Shown here: piece after piece, positions 1-7,173 of the stretch | How the letters are laid out: every line of letters begins with the position of its first letter | How positions within the stretch are numbered: the first letter of the stretch is position 1 | Assembly (NCBI RefSeq): GCF_036227205.1 | Contig: NZ_CP109442.1 | Location: forward strand, 5,704,001-5,768,000 | DNA: 64,000 bases | Source: Amycolatopsis sp. NBC_01480 | GTDB lineage: Bacteria; Actinomycetota; Actinomycetes; Mycobacteriales; Pseudonocardiaceae | Direction: 5' to 3' | Program-made: the position numbers and the translations under genes | Notes under the pieces: model-generated | What the model was told of the DNA's origin: nothing | What the model saw: only the letters and a program-made list of their open reading frames with translations | Database searches by the model: none

Positions 1-194
1 GACAGCAGGTCGAGCTGGCAGATCTCGAGCTCTGCGGTGTCGACGCCCGCTGCCGCCATCGCCGCATGCACCTCGCCGACACGAGAGTGCGACCTCACCG
101 AGCCACGTACCGCGTATCCGCGCCGCAGCAGCTCGGCTGCGATGTGACCACCGATGAACCCCGAGATGCCCGTGACCAGCACCATATCCGGCAT
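1..194 (-). CDS. NAD(P)-dependent epimerase/reductase, N-terminal part only
   Basis: Only the first 64 or so residues lie in the window; the gene continues off the left edge. The protein opens with a beta-strand and the motif VTGISGFIGGHIAAELL, the GxxGxxG nucleotide-binding turn of extended short-chain dehydrogenases (NAD-dependent epimerase/dehydratase, dihydroflavonol-4-reductase type), followed by RGYAVRGSVRS, typical for the NADP-binding arginines of that group. ATG at 194 is preceded by a GGGGGTGG ribosome site; an alternative in-frame ATG lies three codons on. It is divergent from a TetR gene across a perfect inverted repeat, so it is probably that repressor's target. The substrate cannot be deduced from this fragment. 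Confidence 0.8.
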   Translation of the reverse strand, partial: MPDMVLVTGISGFIGGHIAAELLRRGYAVRGSVRSHSRVGEVHAAMAAAGVDTAELEICQLDLL

Positions 195-205
195 ATCCAC
201 CCCCG

Positions 206-263
206 CCCGTCATCTTGACAGTGAGTAGTTTACGAAGCATCTGCTCACTGTCAAGATGACGGG
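206..263. promoter_or_regulatory. Divergent promoter with 20-bp perfect inverted repeat (TetR operator)
   Basis: CCCGTCATCTTGACAGTGAG (206-225) is repeated exactly in inverse at 244-263, with an 18-bp spacer, directly against the tetR start codon. Each arm contains TTGACA. On the minus strand TTGACA (254-249) is followed after 16 bp by TAAACT (232-227), a good sigma-70-like promoter for the epimerase gene; on the plus strand TTGACA (215-220) is followed by a weaker -10. A repressor bound here would cover both promoters. Binding by the adjacent TetR is inference. Confidence 0.75.
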
Positions 264-896
264 ATGGACAAGGAACCACTCACCGGGGATCAGTACCACC
301 ACGGCAACCTGCGCGCCGCGCTGCTCGACAGCGCGCTCGTCGTGCTGACCGAGAAAGGTGTCGCCGGGTTCAGTATGCGCGAAGCCGCACGACGGGCGGG
401 GGTGTCGCAGTCTGCTCCCAAACATCACTTCGGTGACGCGCGCGGGCTCCTCGGTGCGCTCGCGACCCGTGCGTACCGGCAGCTCTGTGATCGGCTCGAA
501 TCACTCGAACTCGCAGGGCTCGATGCGCGAGAGAGCGTCACGTGCATCGCTGCGGAGTACGTCGCCTTCGCGGGTGAGAACCGTGCCCTGTTCGACCTGA
601 TGTGGCGGATGACGCAGTTCGACTTCACCGCACCCGAACTGGCCGAGCAGAAGCACCGCGCCCTCCTCGTCCTGGATCGAGGCCTGCGCGGTGAGGACGC
701 CGAACCGGCGGCTGGCGACACCGACCCCGCACTGCTGCCGAGCTACGCGGTCTGGTCTCTCGTGCACGGGTACACGACCCTCGCCTTGGAGGGGGCAATC
801 GACCGCAGCAACCCGGATCCACTGAACAGCGAACTGCTTCCCGCCATGCTCGCGCTTCTTGACGTGTCCGGCCCTCAGCGGACGAGCATTCCGTAG
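264..896 (+). CDS. TetR/AcrR family transcriptional regulator (WHG-type C-terminus)
   Basis: A 210-residue one-component repressor. The N-terminal helix-turn-helix is clear: YHHGNLRAALLDSAL, then GFSMREAARRAGVSQSAPKHHFGD. The C-terminal half has WSLVHGYTTLALEG, the Trp-His-Gly signature of the TetR_C WHG ligand-binding domain. The start codon abuts the right arm of the 206-263 inverted repeat, so binding would also block its own transcription. The divergent NAD(P)-dependent epimerase/reductase is the expected target. The ligand is not predictable from sequence. Confidence 0.9.
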   Translation: MDKEPLTGDQYHHGNLRAALLDSALVVLTEKGVAGFSMREAARRAGVSQSAPKHHFGDARGLLGALATRAYRQLCDRLESLELAGLDARESVTCIAAEYVAFAGENRALFDLMWRMTQFDFTAPELAEQKHRALLVLDRGLRGEDAEPAAGDTDPALLPSYAVWSLVHGYTTLALEGAIDRSNPDPLNSELLPAMLALLDVSGPQRTSIP

Positions 897-1775
897 GGGA
901 TGAAGTACAGCCCTACACCCTCAATTGCGTTGAGCTACTACCGCACCGCTGAGGGAACTCGGGGATACGACTGGCTCTCCGCCGGCGCTGGGCTCTGGAA
1001 GCCCTCGTGATCGACCACCTCACCGTCGCCCGCGTCGCTGCCGGTCTCGGAGTCTCCTGGCACACGGCGAACATCGCCGTCGACGAACACGTCTGGCGGC
1101 ACACGAAACTCGGCGACAAATACGTGACCGTGATCATCGACCTGACCCCGGTCCGCGGCAAGACCGGCCCTGCCCGCTTGCTGGACGTGGTCGAGGGTCG
1201 TTCGCAGGCCGGGTTCAAGACCTGGCTCGCCGAACGGCCCGACACTTGGCGGGACGGGATCGAGGTCGTCGCGCTGGACGGATTCACCGGCTTCACGACC
1301 GCCACCGCCGAGGAGATCCCTACCGCTGTCACGGTGATGGACCCCTTCCACGTCGTCCGCCTCGCCGGCGACGCGCTCGACACCTGCCGTGGCCGGGTCC
1401 AGCGCGACAGGTTCGGCAGACGCGGGCGGAAACACGCCCCGCTCTACAAGGCCCGCCGCACACTCCACACCGGCGCAGCCCTCCTCACCGAGAACAGCAG
1501 ACCCGCCTGGAGGCACTGTTCACCGACGACCGGCACGTCGAGGTCGAGGCGACCTGGGGCATCTACCGGCGCATGATCACCGACTACCGGGAACCGGACC
1601 GCGAACTTGGGAAGAAGGTCATGCAGACCGTCATCGACACTCTCAGCAGCGGCGTTCCCACCATGCTGGCATAGCTCCGCAAGCTCGGCCGCACGCTGAA
1701 GAAACGCGCTGGAGGCATCCTCGCGTTCTTCGACCGGCCCGGCACTGAGGTTCCCCCCGAACAGTGGACAGGTCT

Positions 1776-2690
1776 TCAAGCAGCTTTCGCTGCGCCTGTC
1801 AGGGACTGTTCGTAGCACACAGGATTGAGCATCCCGATAGCCGAGTGACGCCTCTCATTGTTGTACCGACCGATCCACTTGTCAACTGCAGCAACAAGTT
1901 CTGCCTTGACTGTGAACGTGTGGCGGTAAAAGTACTCGTGCTTGAACGTTGACCAGAACGATTCCGCGGGGCTGTTGTCCCAGCAGATACCGGTCTCACC
2001 CATCGACCGTTTCAACCCGTACCGGTCGCAGGCTCGCGCCGTCAACCCGGCCGTGAATTCCCCACCGCGATCGGAATGCAGCACTGTGCCGGCGACACCG
2101 CGGCTGCGGCAGGCCACCGCCGCGTCGATGGCCTCACAGACCATGTCAGCACCGATATGGTCGGCGACGATGTGCCCGAGCACGCGGCGGGAATGCCCGT
2201 CGCGGATCGCGCACAAGTACAGATCACCCTCACCGCAGGTGAGGTAGGTGATGTCGGTCAGCCAGACCGCGTCGAGCTTGCCCTGGTCGAAGTTGCGTCG
2301 CACCAGATCCGGCGGAAACGACGCCGCCGGGTCAACCACCGTGGTGCGGACTTTGAAGGTGCGGGGACTGATGCCCTCGATCCCGATTCCGGCCATGATT
2401 GCCGCGACGGTTTTCTCGTTCACTGTTTCACCGCGTGCCCGTAGTTCGGCGGTGATCCGCGGGGACCCGTAGGTACCGTCGGACTCGGTGTGTACGTCGA
2501 GGATCTTCACCGCCAGATCAGCGCGGCGCTGCCGCCGGGGCGTCAACATCGTTGCTGCGGAACGTTTCATGTACGCGTAGTAGCCGGACGTCGAGACACC
2601 GAGCAGCCGCGCCATGCGCAGGACAGAGAACCGTGTGCCCTCGGGTGGTGTGGAGCCGGCGGGCTCGTCGGGGCCGGCGTACTTCGCCAT
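1776..2690 (-). CDS. IS3-family transposase OrfB (DDE integrase core)
   Basis: 304 residues with an N-terminal HTH_21-like region (RFSVLRMARLLGVSTSGYYAYM) and an rve integrase core. The catalytic triad is visible: Asp in VWLTDITYLT, Asp in LHSDRGGEFT, and Glu in NSPAESFWSTFKHE, with the usual YNNERRHSAIGMLNP near the C-terminus. Start ATG shares one base with the orfA stop codon (TGATG), so translation by stop-start coupling is possible. Most IS3 elements instead make an OrfAB fusion by -1 frameshifting. No truncation or internal stop is seen, so activity is plausible. Confidence 0.93.
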   Translation of the reverse strand: MAKYAGPDEPAGSTPPEGTRFSVLRMARLLGVSTSGYYAYMKRSAATMLTPRRQRRADLAVKILDVHTESDGTYGSPRITAELRARGETVNEKTVAAIMAGIGIEGISPRTFKVRTTVVDPAASFPPDLVRRNFDQGKLDAVWLTDITYLTCGEGDLYLCAIRDGHSRRVLGHIVADHIGADMVCEAIDAAVACRSRGVAGTVLHSDRGGEFTAGLTARACDRYGLKRSMGETGICWDNSPAESFWSTFKHEYFYRHTFTVKAELVAAVDKWIGRYNNERRHSAIGMLNPVCYEQSLTGAAKAA

Positions 2691-3022
2691 CAGATCGAAC
2701 CTCGCGGGTTCTTCTGCATCGCGGCAAAGTACGCCGACGCTTTTACCAAGAACGCGTTGTCCTTCTCCAGCTCGGCCACCTGCCTGCGCAATCGCAGCAG
2801 TTCGGCTTGCTCTGCAGCTTCCAGGGGTTTCTCGCCGTGGACCCCGGCGGCGGCGATCCTCCGCCGTTCGTCTTTGACCCAGACACTGAACATCCCCGGA
2901 TCGATCCCCAGCTCACGGGCAACCTCGGCGATCGTGCGGTCGGAGTCGATCACACGATGCGCAGCCTCAATCTTGTACTCGGCCGTGTACGACCGACGCT
3001 TACGAGGAGGCATAACGGACAT
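2690..3022 (-). CDS. IS3-family OrfA (transposase HTH and leucine-zipper subunit)
   Basis: 110 residues. The N-terminal part, RRSYTAEYKIEAAHRVIDSD followed by TIAEVARELGIDPGMFSVWV, is the transposase_8 helix-turn-helix that recognises the IS ends. The second half, LLRLRRQVAELEKDNAFLVKAS, is the heptad-repeat zipper used for multimerisation with OrfB. The ATG follows a GGATGT-type weak ribosome site 7-12 bases upstream, and the gene starts about 55 bp inside the right inverted repeat. It is complete and ends in the TGATG overlap with orfB. Confidence 0.9.
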   Translation of the reverse strand: MSVMPPRKRRSYTAEYKIEAAHRVIDSDRTIAEVARELGIDPGMFSVWVKDERRRIAAAGVHGEKPLEAAEQAELLRLRRQVAELEKDNAFLVKASAYFAAMQKNPRGSI

Positions 3023-3360
3023 CCTTCCAGCAGGACCGCAGTCCTGCTAGCTCGGTGTCCACCGCCCAGGGGGAACCTCACACCGGCAACGGACCACCGA
3101 GCCATCAACGGGTGGCTCGAACACCTCCGCGGCTCGGCGCTCGGGTTCCGAAACCTGACCAACTACATCGCCCGGTCACTATCGAAGCTGGCGGCTTCAG
3201 ACCACTCCTACTCCGCTGACTGCGATGAGCCGATATGCATGCCTGTCACATTGGGGAAGTTTCTCGCGCTTCCTGCAGCTGGCCATCACCGGACGGGCTG
3301 TCGACCACCTCGTCGATCGCATGAAGCTTGAACCGGGATGGGTCGTAATCGCCGACCTGC

Positions 3361-3542
3361 CACGCGAGGTCCATGGTGCCGACGCGCCGCTCATGGCCAG
3401 TGCGGACGGGTGAAGTCGGCGTTTCGATCACCAGTTCGTCGGCCCGGTCGCGTTCGACCCCGCTGGCGAGTTATTAATCCGGCCAAAAGTAGGCCGACCC
3501 CTACGTGGCGCGTAACCGTTGCTACGAAGCCGTTCGGCCGTG
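3361..3542. repeat. Dispersed repeat, copy A (two conserved blocks)
   Basis: Block 1 (3361-3407) matches 6071-6117 with 45 of 47 bases identical. Block 2 (3479-3542) matches 6144-6207 with about 59 of 64 identical. The blocks are 71 bp apart here but 26 bp apart in copy B. In copy B block 2 reads on the minus strand as TAEWLRSNGYVPRTGRPTFG, and a near-identical peptide can be read here, suggesting both copies descend from one coding sequence, which I do not recognise. The wider 3222-3564 interval contains no intact gene. The two copies bracket the IS427-type element and the hydrolase-marR pair. Confidence 0.8.
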
Positions 3543-3612
3543 ACGAACTACGACTGGAGTACTAGGGCGTGTTTCCTGGATCTTGATCTAGAGATCCGGT
3601 AGATCGTGGTGG

Positions 3613-3996
3613 GTGTTTGATCGGCACGATCTGCGTGATGAGGAGTGGGGCCGGCTGCGGTCGTTGCTGCCGTTGAATCTTGGCCGTGGTGGTCGGTGGG
3701 CTGATCACCGGGCCACGATCAACGGGGTGTTCTGGCGGGCCCGCACCGGGTGCCCGTGGCGGGACATGCCCGCCGAGTACGGAAACTGGGTGACGGTCTA
3801 CAAACGGCACAACCGGTGGTCGCAGGATGGGACGTGGGCGGCGATCCTGGACCGGTTGCGGGCTGGGTGCGACGAGGCCGAAGGGATGGACTGGACGGTC
3901 GGCGCGGACTCCACCGTGGTCCGTGCGCATCAGCACGCCGCCGGAGCCCGTCACGGCCGGGCCGCCGAGGCTGACACAGGGGGCTGGGTCGAATGA
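3613..3996 (+). CDS. IS5/IS427-type transposase, N-terminal frame
   Basis: 127 residues giving the DUF4096-type N-terminal domain (LRDEEWGRLRSLLP, TINGVFWRARTGCPWRDMP, YGNWVTVYKRHNRW) and the first catalytic region with the Asp of VGADSTVVRAHQHAAG. Its ATG or an upstream GTG in the same frame is used; the element's left end is 48 bp upstream. The frame closes at a TGA just after EADTGGWVE, while the rest of the transposase continues in the +1 frame. Two-frame transposases with programmed frameshifting are known in this IS group, though a mutation would look the same. Confidence 0.85.
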   Translation: MFDRHDLRDEEWGRLRSLLPLNLGRGGRWADHRATINGVFWRARTGCPWRDMPAEYGNWVTVYKRHNRWSQDGTWAAILDRLRAGCDEAEGMDWTVGADSTVVRAHQHAAGARHGRAAEADTGGWVE

Positions 3997-4513
3997 CACG
4001 AAATCCCGGGCTGGCCGTCAGGCTCTGGGGCGCTCGCGTGGTGGGCTTTCCACCAAGATTCATCTGGTCGCCGACCGGCGGTGCCGGCCGATCGCCCGGT
4101 TGACCAGCCCGGGTCAGCACGGTGATTCGCCCCGCTTTATCCCGCTGCTGCAGCGGATCCGGATCCGGCGTCGTGGTCTGGGCCGGTCCCGGGTCCGGCC
4201 TGCTCGGGTGATGGCGGACAAGGCTTACTCCTCCAAAGCCAACCGGGCTTACCTGCGCGGGCGCGGGATCAAGGCGGTGATCCCGGTCAAGGACGACCAG
4301 AAAGCCAACCGCCGCAAGCGCGGCTCGGCCGGTGGCAGGCCACCAGCTTTCGACGCCGAGCGCTATAAGGACCGCAACACCGTCGAGCGTGCCTTCAACA
4401 AGCTCAAAGCGTTCCGGGCCGTGGCCACCCGATACGACAAGCTCGACATCATCTATCAGGGCACCATCGACGTCGCCTCGATCAAGATCTGGCTTCGCGA
4501 CCCCGTCCCATGA
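3827..4513 (+). CDS. IS5/IS427-type transposase, C-terminal frame (DDE domain)
   Basis: The meaningful part begins near 3975 with GRSRGGLSTKIHLVADRRCR and continues through ARVMADKAYSSKANRAYLR (second Asp, MADKAY) to RYKDRNTVERAFNKLKAFRA (catalytic Glu in NTVERAFNKLK), ending in IKIWLRDPVP. The first 50 or so residues of this open frame are only the overlap with the upstream frame. Joining to the N-terminal frame requires a +1 shift around the run of G at 3977-3981. No start codon with a good ribosome site is evident at the true domain boundary, which favours frameshifted fusion over independent translation. Confidence 0.8.
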   Translation: MGRGRRSWTGCGLGATRPKGWTGRSARTPPWSVRISTPPEPVTAGPPRLTQGAGSNDTKSRAGRQALGRSRGGLSTKIHLVADRRCRPIARLTSPGQHGDSPRFIPLLQRIRIRRRGLGRSRVRPARVMADKAYSSKANRAYLRGRGIKAVIPVKDDQKANRRKRGSAGGRPPAFDAERYKDRNTVERAFNKLKAFRAVATRYDKLDIIYQGTIDVASIKIWLRDPVP

Positions 4514-4528
4514 TCCAAGAAACACGCC

Positions 4529-5413
4529 CTAGTCGACCTGGGCGATGAAATCCAGCAGGATCTCGGCCAGGGCTTGCGGAGATTCCTGCGCTATGAGGTG
4601 GCCGACACCTTCCACATGGGCCGAAGTGATTTCACGCGTAGTCAACTGGCGAAGGGTCTGCTCGGTGATGGGGGCATTGACGCCGTCGACACTGAGCACG
4701 GGGACGTCCAGTGGGCGAGTCTCGGCTAGCGCCCTGGTCCTGCCTCCGTCGGAGAAGATGGCCTGGTAGAGGCCCGTGGTACCGCGCCAGCCGTCTGGCC
4801 GCTTGTAGGTACGCAGGAATTCGTCGAAGTCGACCTGGGTGATCGCCCCCTGCACTCCGGTCATCATTGGATAGGCCCATCCCTCGATGAACTCGCGCTC
4901 ATGGCCTGGGATGAGCATCTCCGGGATGCCGGGGGCACCCAGGAACCCGTTATGCCAGGACCCGCCGTTGTTTACGTCAGCAAGAGCCTCCAGGCCGAAG
5001 CCGGCGAGAGTCGTCTCGATGCCAGTGAAACTGAGGACATCCTCGGGGTGCGTGGCTGCGAAATGAAAACCCACGCCTCCGCTGATGTCCTGACATGCGA
5101 CGTGGACGGCACCCAGGTCGATGTGCTCGACCAGCTGATGCAGATCCTCGGCGGAGGCGGATTCGCTGTAGTCCCCTTCCTCGGTGCTGGAGTCGCCGAA
5201 ACCCCTGAGGTCGACAGCGATCACACGGTGAACGCGAGCCAAGATCGGGATCAGCTTGCGGAAAGCCCACCAGGTCTCCGGCCATCCATGGAGGAGCAGG
5301 ATCGGGGAGCCACTGACACCTGCTGCGACATGGTGCAGGCGGGCGCCGTTGATGTCCGCCAGGTGGTGGGTCACACCGGGAATGGTCATGCCGGCGGGTT
5401 CGGTGAGAATCAT
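4529..5413 (-). CDS. Alpha/beta-fold hydrolase, epoxide-hydrolase type
   Basis: 294 residues from ATG at 5413, chosen because GGGAG lies seven bases upstream; a longer frame would run through the operator. Family marks: LLLHGWPETWWAFRKLI (the HGWP oxyanion motif of epoxide hydrolases and haloalkane dehalogenases), VACQDISGGVGFHFA with the probable Asp nucleophile in QDISG, and GVGHLIAQESP near the C-terminus with the catalytic His. Divergent from a MarR gene across two tandem palindromes, so probably MarR-repressed. The stop codon TAG is partly formed by the TA duplication of the adjacent IS427-type element, but the length is normal for the family. Substrate unknown. Confidence 0.88.
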   Translation of the reverse strand: MILTEPAGMTIPGVTHHLADINGARLHHVAAGVSGSPILLLHGWPETWWAFRKLIPILARVHRVIAVDLRGFGDSSTEEGDYSESASAEDLHQLVEHIDLGAVHVACQDISGGVGFHFAATHPEDVLSFTGIETTLAGFGLEALADVNNGGSWHNGFLGAPGIPEMLIPGHEREFIEGWAYPMMTGVQGAITQVDFDEFLRTYKRPDGWRGTTGLYQAIFSDGGRTRALAETRPLDVPVLSVDGVNAPITEQTLRQLTTREITSAHVEGVGHLIAQESPQALAEILLDFIAQVD

Positions 5414-5430
5414 GGATTCACTCCCAAATA

Positions 5431-5472
5431 GACAACCTTGGTTGTCCATCACATTAGACAACTAAGGTTGTC
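5431..5472. promoter_or_regulatory. Two tandem MarR-type operators
   Basis: GACAACCTTGGTTGTC (5431-5446) and GACAACTAAGGTTGTC (5457-5472) are two palindromes with arms of seven and six bases, centred 26 bp apart in the gap between divergent hydrolase and marR genes. A further GTTGTCAAC follows at 5474. Symmetric sites with TTGT/ACAA arms suit the winged-helix dimers of the MarR family. Occupancy would cover the leaders of both genes; that the adjacent MarR binds here is inference. Confidence 0.8.
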
Positions 5473-5502
5473 GTTGTCAACGGTCTGTCGTAAGCTCCGC
5501 GA

Positions 5503-5997
5503 GTGTCCCGAGCCGGTGCCGACCTCGCGCAACTACTTCTTGGCGCGTTCCGCACGTTGGCCGATCGAGCCACAGCCGAACTCATCGCCCGTGGCTACCA
5601 AGAGGTGCGACCGGTCCACGACTTCGCGCTGCAGGCGATCCTGTCCGGTGCTGACACCACCTCCGAAGTCGGCCGCCGGATGCACGTCAGCAAACAAGCT
5701 GCGGCGAAGACCATCTCCGCTCTGGAACAAAGCAACTATGTAGCGCGTGAACCCGATCCTGCGGACAGGCGCCGCCAGCGTCTCTACGTCACCGCAAACG
5801 GGCTCGCGATGCTGAGCGAAGCTGAGGCAATCTTCGACGAGCTCCGCGGGGAATGGGAGAGACAAGTGGGGGCAGCCCCGCTCGCGCAGATGGAAGGAAT
5901 GCTGAGCGCACTGCTGGGCAAAGACCCTACCCAGGTCGACATCCAGGTCGACGCAGCCAAGTGGATGGCACCAGAAGCGAGTTCCTTAGGCCACTAG
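5503..5997 (+). CDS. MarR family winged-helix transcriptional regulator
   Basis: 164 residues starting at GTG. The winged-helix core is recognisable: PVHDFALQAIL, then TSEVGRRMHVSKQAAAKTISALEQ for the recognition helix, then the wing VAREPDPADRRRQRLYVTANG with the characteristic DPADRRR turn. Flanking N- and C-terminal helices form the dimer interface. It is divergent from an epoxide-hydrolase-like gene with two palindromes between, the classic arrangement of a MarR repressor released by a small, often aromatic, ligand. The extended acidic C-terminal tail after residue 140 is not part of the conserved fold. Confidence 0.9.
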   Translation: MSRAGADLAQLLLGAFRTLADRATAELIARGYQEVRPVHDFALQAILSGADTTSEVGRRMHVSKQAAAKTISALEQSNYVAREPDPADRRRQRLYVTANGLAMLSEAEAIFDELRGEWERQVGAAPLAQMEGMLSALLGKDPTQVDIQVDAAKWMAPEASSLGH

Positions 5998-6070
5998 CCT
6001 CGATCCTTCATAAGGGTTTCGTTGCGAACGCGGTGGTGGCGGTGATTCCGGCGTCGGTGCAGAGGTCGGC

Positions 6071-6207
6071 CACGCGGGGTCTATGGTGCCGACGCGCCGC
6101 TCATGGCCAGTGCGGACTGATCGACGTCCGTGCGGTCGCTGTGCCGGCCAAAAGTAGGCCGACCCGTGCGCGGCACGTAACCGTTGCTACGAAGCCATTC
6201 GGCCGTG
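6071..6207. repeat. Dispersed repeat, copy B, in a gene-poor gap
   Basis: Partner of the repeat at 3361-3542: 6071-6117 and 6144-6207 are the two conserved blocks, here 26 bp apart. The whole 5998-6400 gap has no convincing gene. A 96-codon minus-strand frame over 6081-6371 crosses the repeat, and its last 40 residues (from TAEWLRSNGY onward) correspond to readable peptide in copy A, so it may be the tail of a decayed gene. I recognise no family for it. Confidence 0.75.
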
Positions 6208-6400
6208 GCTGTGGTCGGATTAGTAACGGTCGGCACAGTAGTCATCGCGAGCGGCTGGGATCTCGTTGTGCTGGAACGGAGACCGCCGCCGGCCAGCTGA
6301 GGAAAGCCCGACTGCGCCGCTGCCTTCGTGCGGCTGGCGACCACTGCCGCGCTGGTCGGGATCGCCGACATCGGCGTAACCCGATGTACCTGGCGCGAAA

Positions 6401-7030
6401 TCAGGAGCGGGGTTCTCCGTGAGGCTCAAGGTGCGGCCGGTCGCCTCCCAGCGCGGCCAGCACGGTCCGGTAGGTCAGGTCGGCCCGCGCGCCCACGTCG
6501 CCCGCCGCGATGCCCAAAGCCGGTGAGTCCGCCGGCAGCTGCGCTGCTTCGTGGACGACGGCCAGGTAGATGGCGCAGCACCACGCCGTGTCGGTGGCGG
6601 TGATCTCGCCGGCTTCGCGCAACCGCCTGAACAGCTGCGCCAGCCCGGTTGTCACCTCAGGACTCAGGGGTGTCATCTTGGTGGCCGGGTCCGCGGTGAG
6701 TTCCATGATCGCCCGGCTGTCGACCTTCAGCTCGAAGAGCAGCTCGGTCAGCCGGTACAGCGCCGCGACGGGCGGCGCCGTCGCCACTCGTGCCTGCTCG
6801 AGCCCCCGCAGGTAGCGCTCGTTGAGCAGGCGGGTCAGCGCCTCCAGCAGGGCCTTCCGGGACGAGAACCGGCGGTGGACGGTGGCGCGCGCGAGCCCCG
6901 CGGCGTCGGCGATCCGTTCCAGCGTCGCGGTCGGGTCGACCGCGAGCAACTCCTCGGCGGCCGCCAGGATCCGCGCCGTGCTGCGCTCCGCGTCCGCCCG
7001 CAAGCGCCTCGGTTCGGCGTCTGCGCTCAC
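6401..7030 (-). CDS. TetR/AcrR family transcriptional regulator
   Basis: 209 residues from GTG at 7030, chosen over a longer frame because AGGAGGGGG sits just upstream. The N-terminal helix-turn-helix reads RILAAAEELLAVDP, TLERIADAAGLARATVHRRFSSRKALLEAL, clearly TetR-like. The C-terminal domain (TAWCCAIYLAVVHEAAQLP) follows the common helical pattern but gives no ligand clue. It is divergent from a short-chain dehydrogenase 144 bp away, its likely target. An imperfect dyad near 7134-7158 (GCAT...ATGC) in that gap could be its operator, though it is much weaker than the others in the window. Confidence 0.88.
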   Translation of the reverse strand: MSADAEPRRLRADAERSTARILAAAEELLAVDPTATLERIADAAGLARATVHRRFSSRKALLEALTRLLNERYLRGLEQARVATAPPVAALYRLTELLFELKVDSRAIMELTADPATKMTPLSPEVTTGLAQLFRRLREAGEITATDTAWCCAIYLAVVHEAAQLPADSPALGIAAGDVGARADLTYRTVLAALGGDRPHLEPHGEPRS

Positions 7031-7173
7031 CCGGAACCCCCTCCTTCTCGCTCGGCTCAACCGAGAGTCCCGGATCAGCTTACATCCGAATCATCAACGT
7101 CTCGACTCGGCGACTAAATGAGACTGTGGTGTAGCATTTGTTGAGTCAAGTCAGATGCGAACGGAGAACCACC

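Larger units (their letters stand above)
1746..3080 (-). mobile_element. IS3-family insertion sequence, complete, 3-bp target duplication
   Basis: The ends are inverted repeats: TGAGGTTCCCCCCGAACAGT at the left and, on the other strand, TGAGGTTCCCCCTGGGCGGT at the right. They are flanked by CAC on both sides (1743-1745 and 3081-3083), a 3-bp target duplication as expected for the family. Inside are intact orfA and orfB on the minus strand with an unbroken DDE catalytic set, so the element looks functional. It sits in an already damaged ISL3 transposase gene, making it the younger insertion. Confidence 0.9.
915..3221 (+). pseudogene. Decayed ISL3-family transposase gene, interrupted by an IS3 element
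   Basis: Residual reading frames match an ISL3 transposase with its N-terminus missing: LEALVIDHLTVARVAAGLG, VDEHVWRHTKLGDKYVTVI, MDPFHVVRLAGDALD, LEALFTDDRHVEVEATWGIY and LEHLRGSALGFRNLTNYIARS. Decay is multiple. About 25-30 residues seem deleted at 1074 (WHTAN runs straight into VDEHVW), one base is lost near 1494, an in-frame TAG stands at 1672-1674, further frame changes follow 3084, and an intact IS3-family element splits the gene at 1746-3080. Removing that element and one copy of its CAC duplication rejoins DRPGTG to the C-terminal part. The ISL3 was inactive or decaying when the IS3 arrived, or both have happened since. The protein domain assignment is confident; the outer IS ends were not found. 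Confidence 0.85.
3565..4529 (+). mobile_element. IS5-family (IS427-type) insertion sequence with TA duplication
   Basis: Terminal inverted repeats GGGCGTGTTTCCTGGATC (left) and, on the other strand, GGGCGTGTTTCTTGGATC (right) differ at one base in 18. Both ends are flanked by TA, and the original target is CTAG, both typical of the IS427 group. The element carries two overlapping transposase frames. The right-hand TA forms part of the TAG stop codon of the neighbouring hydrolase gene, whose protein sequence is therefore unaltered by the insertion. Confidence 0.9.
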
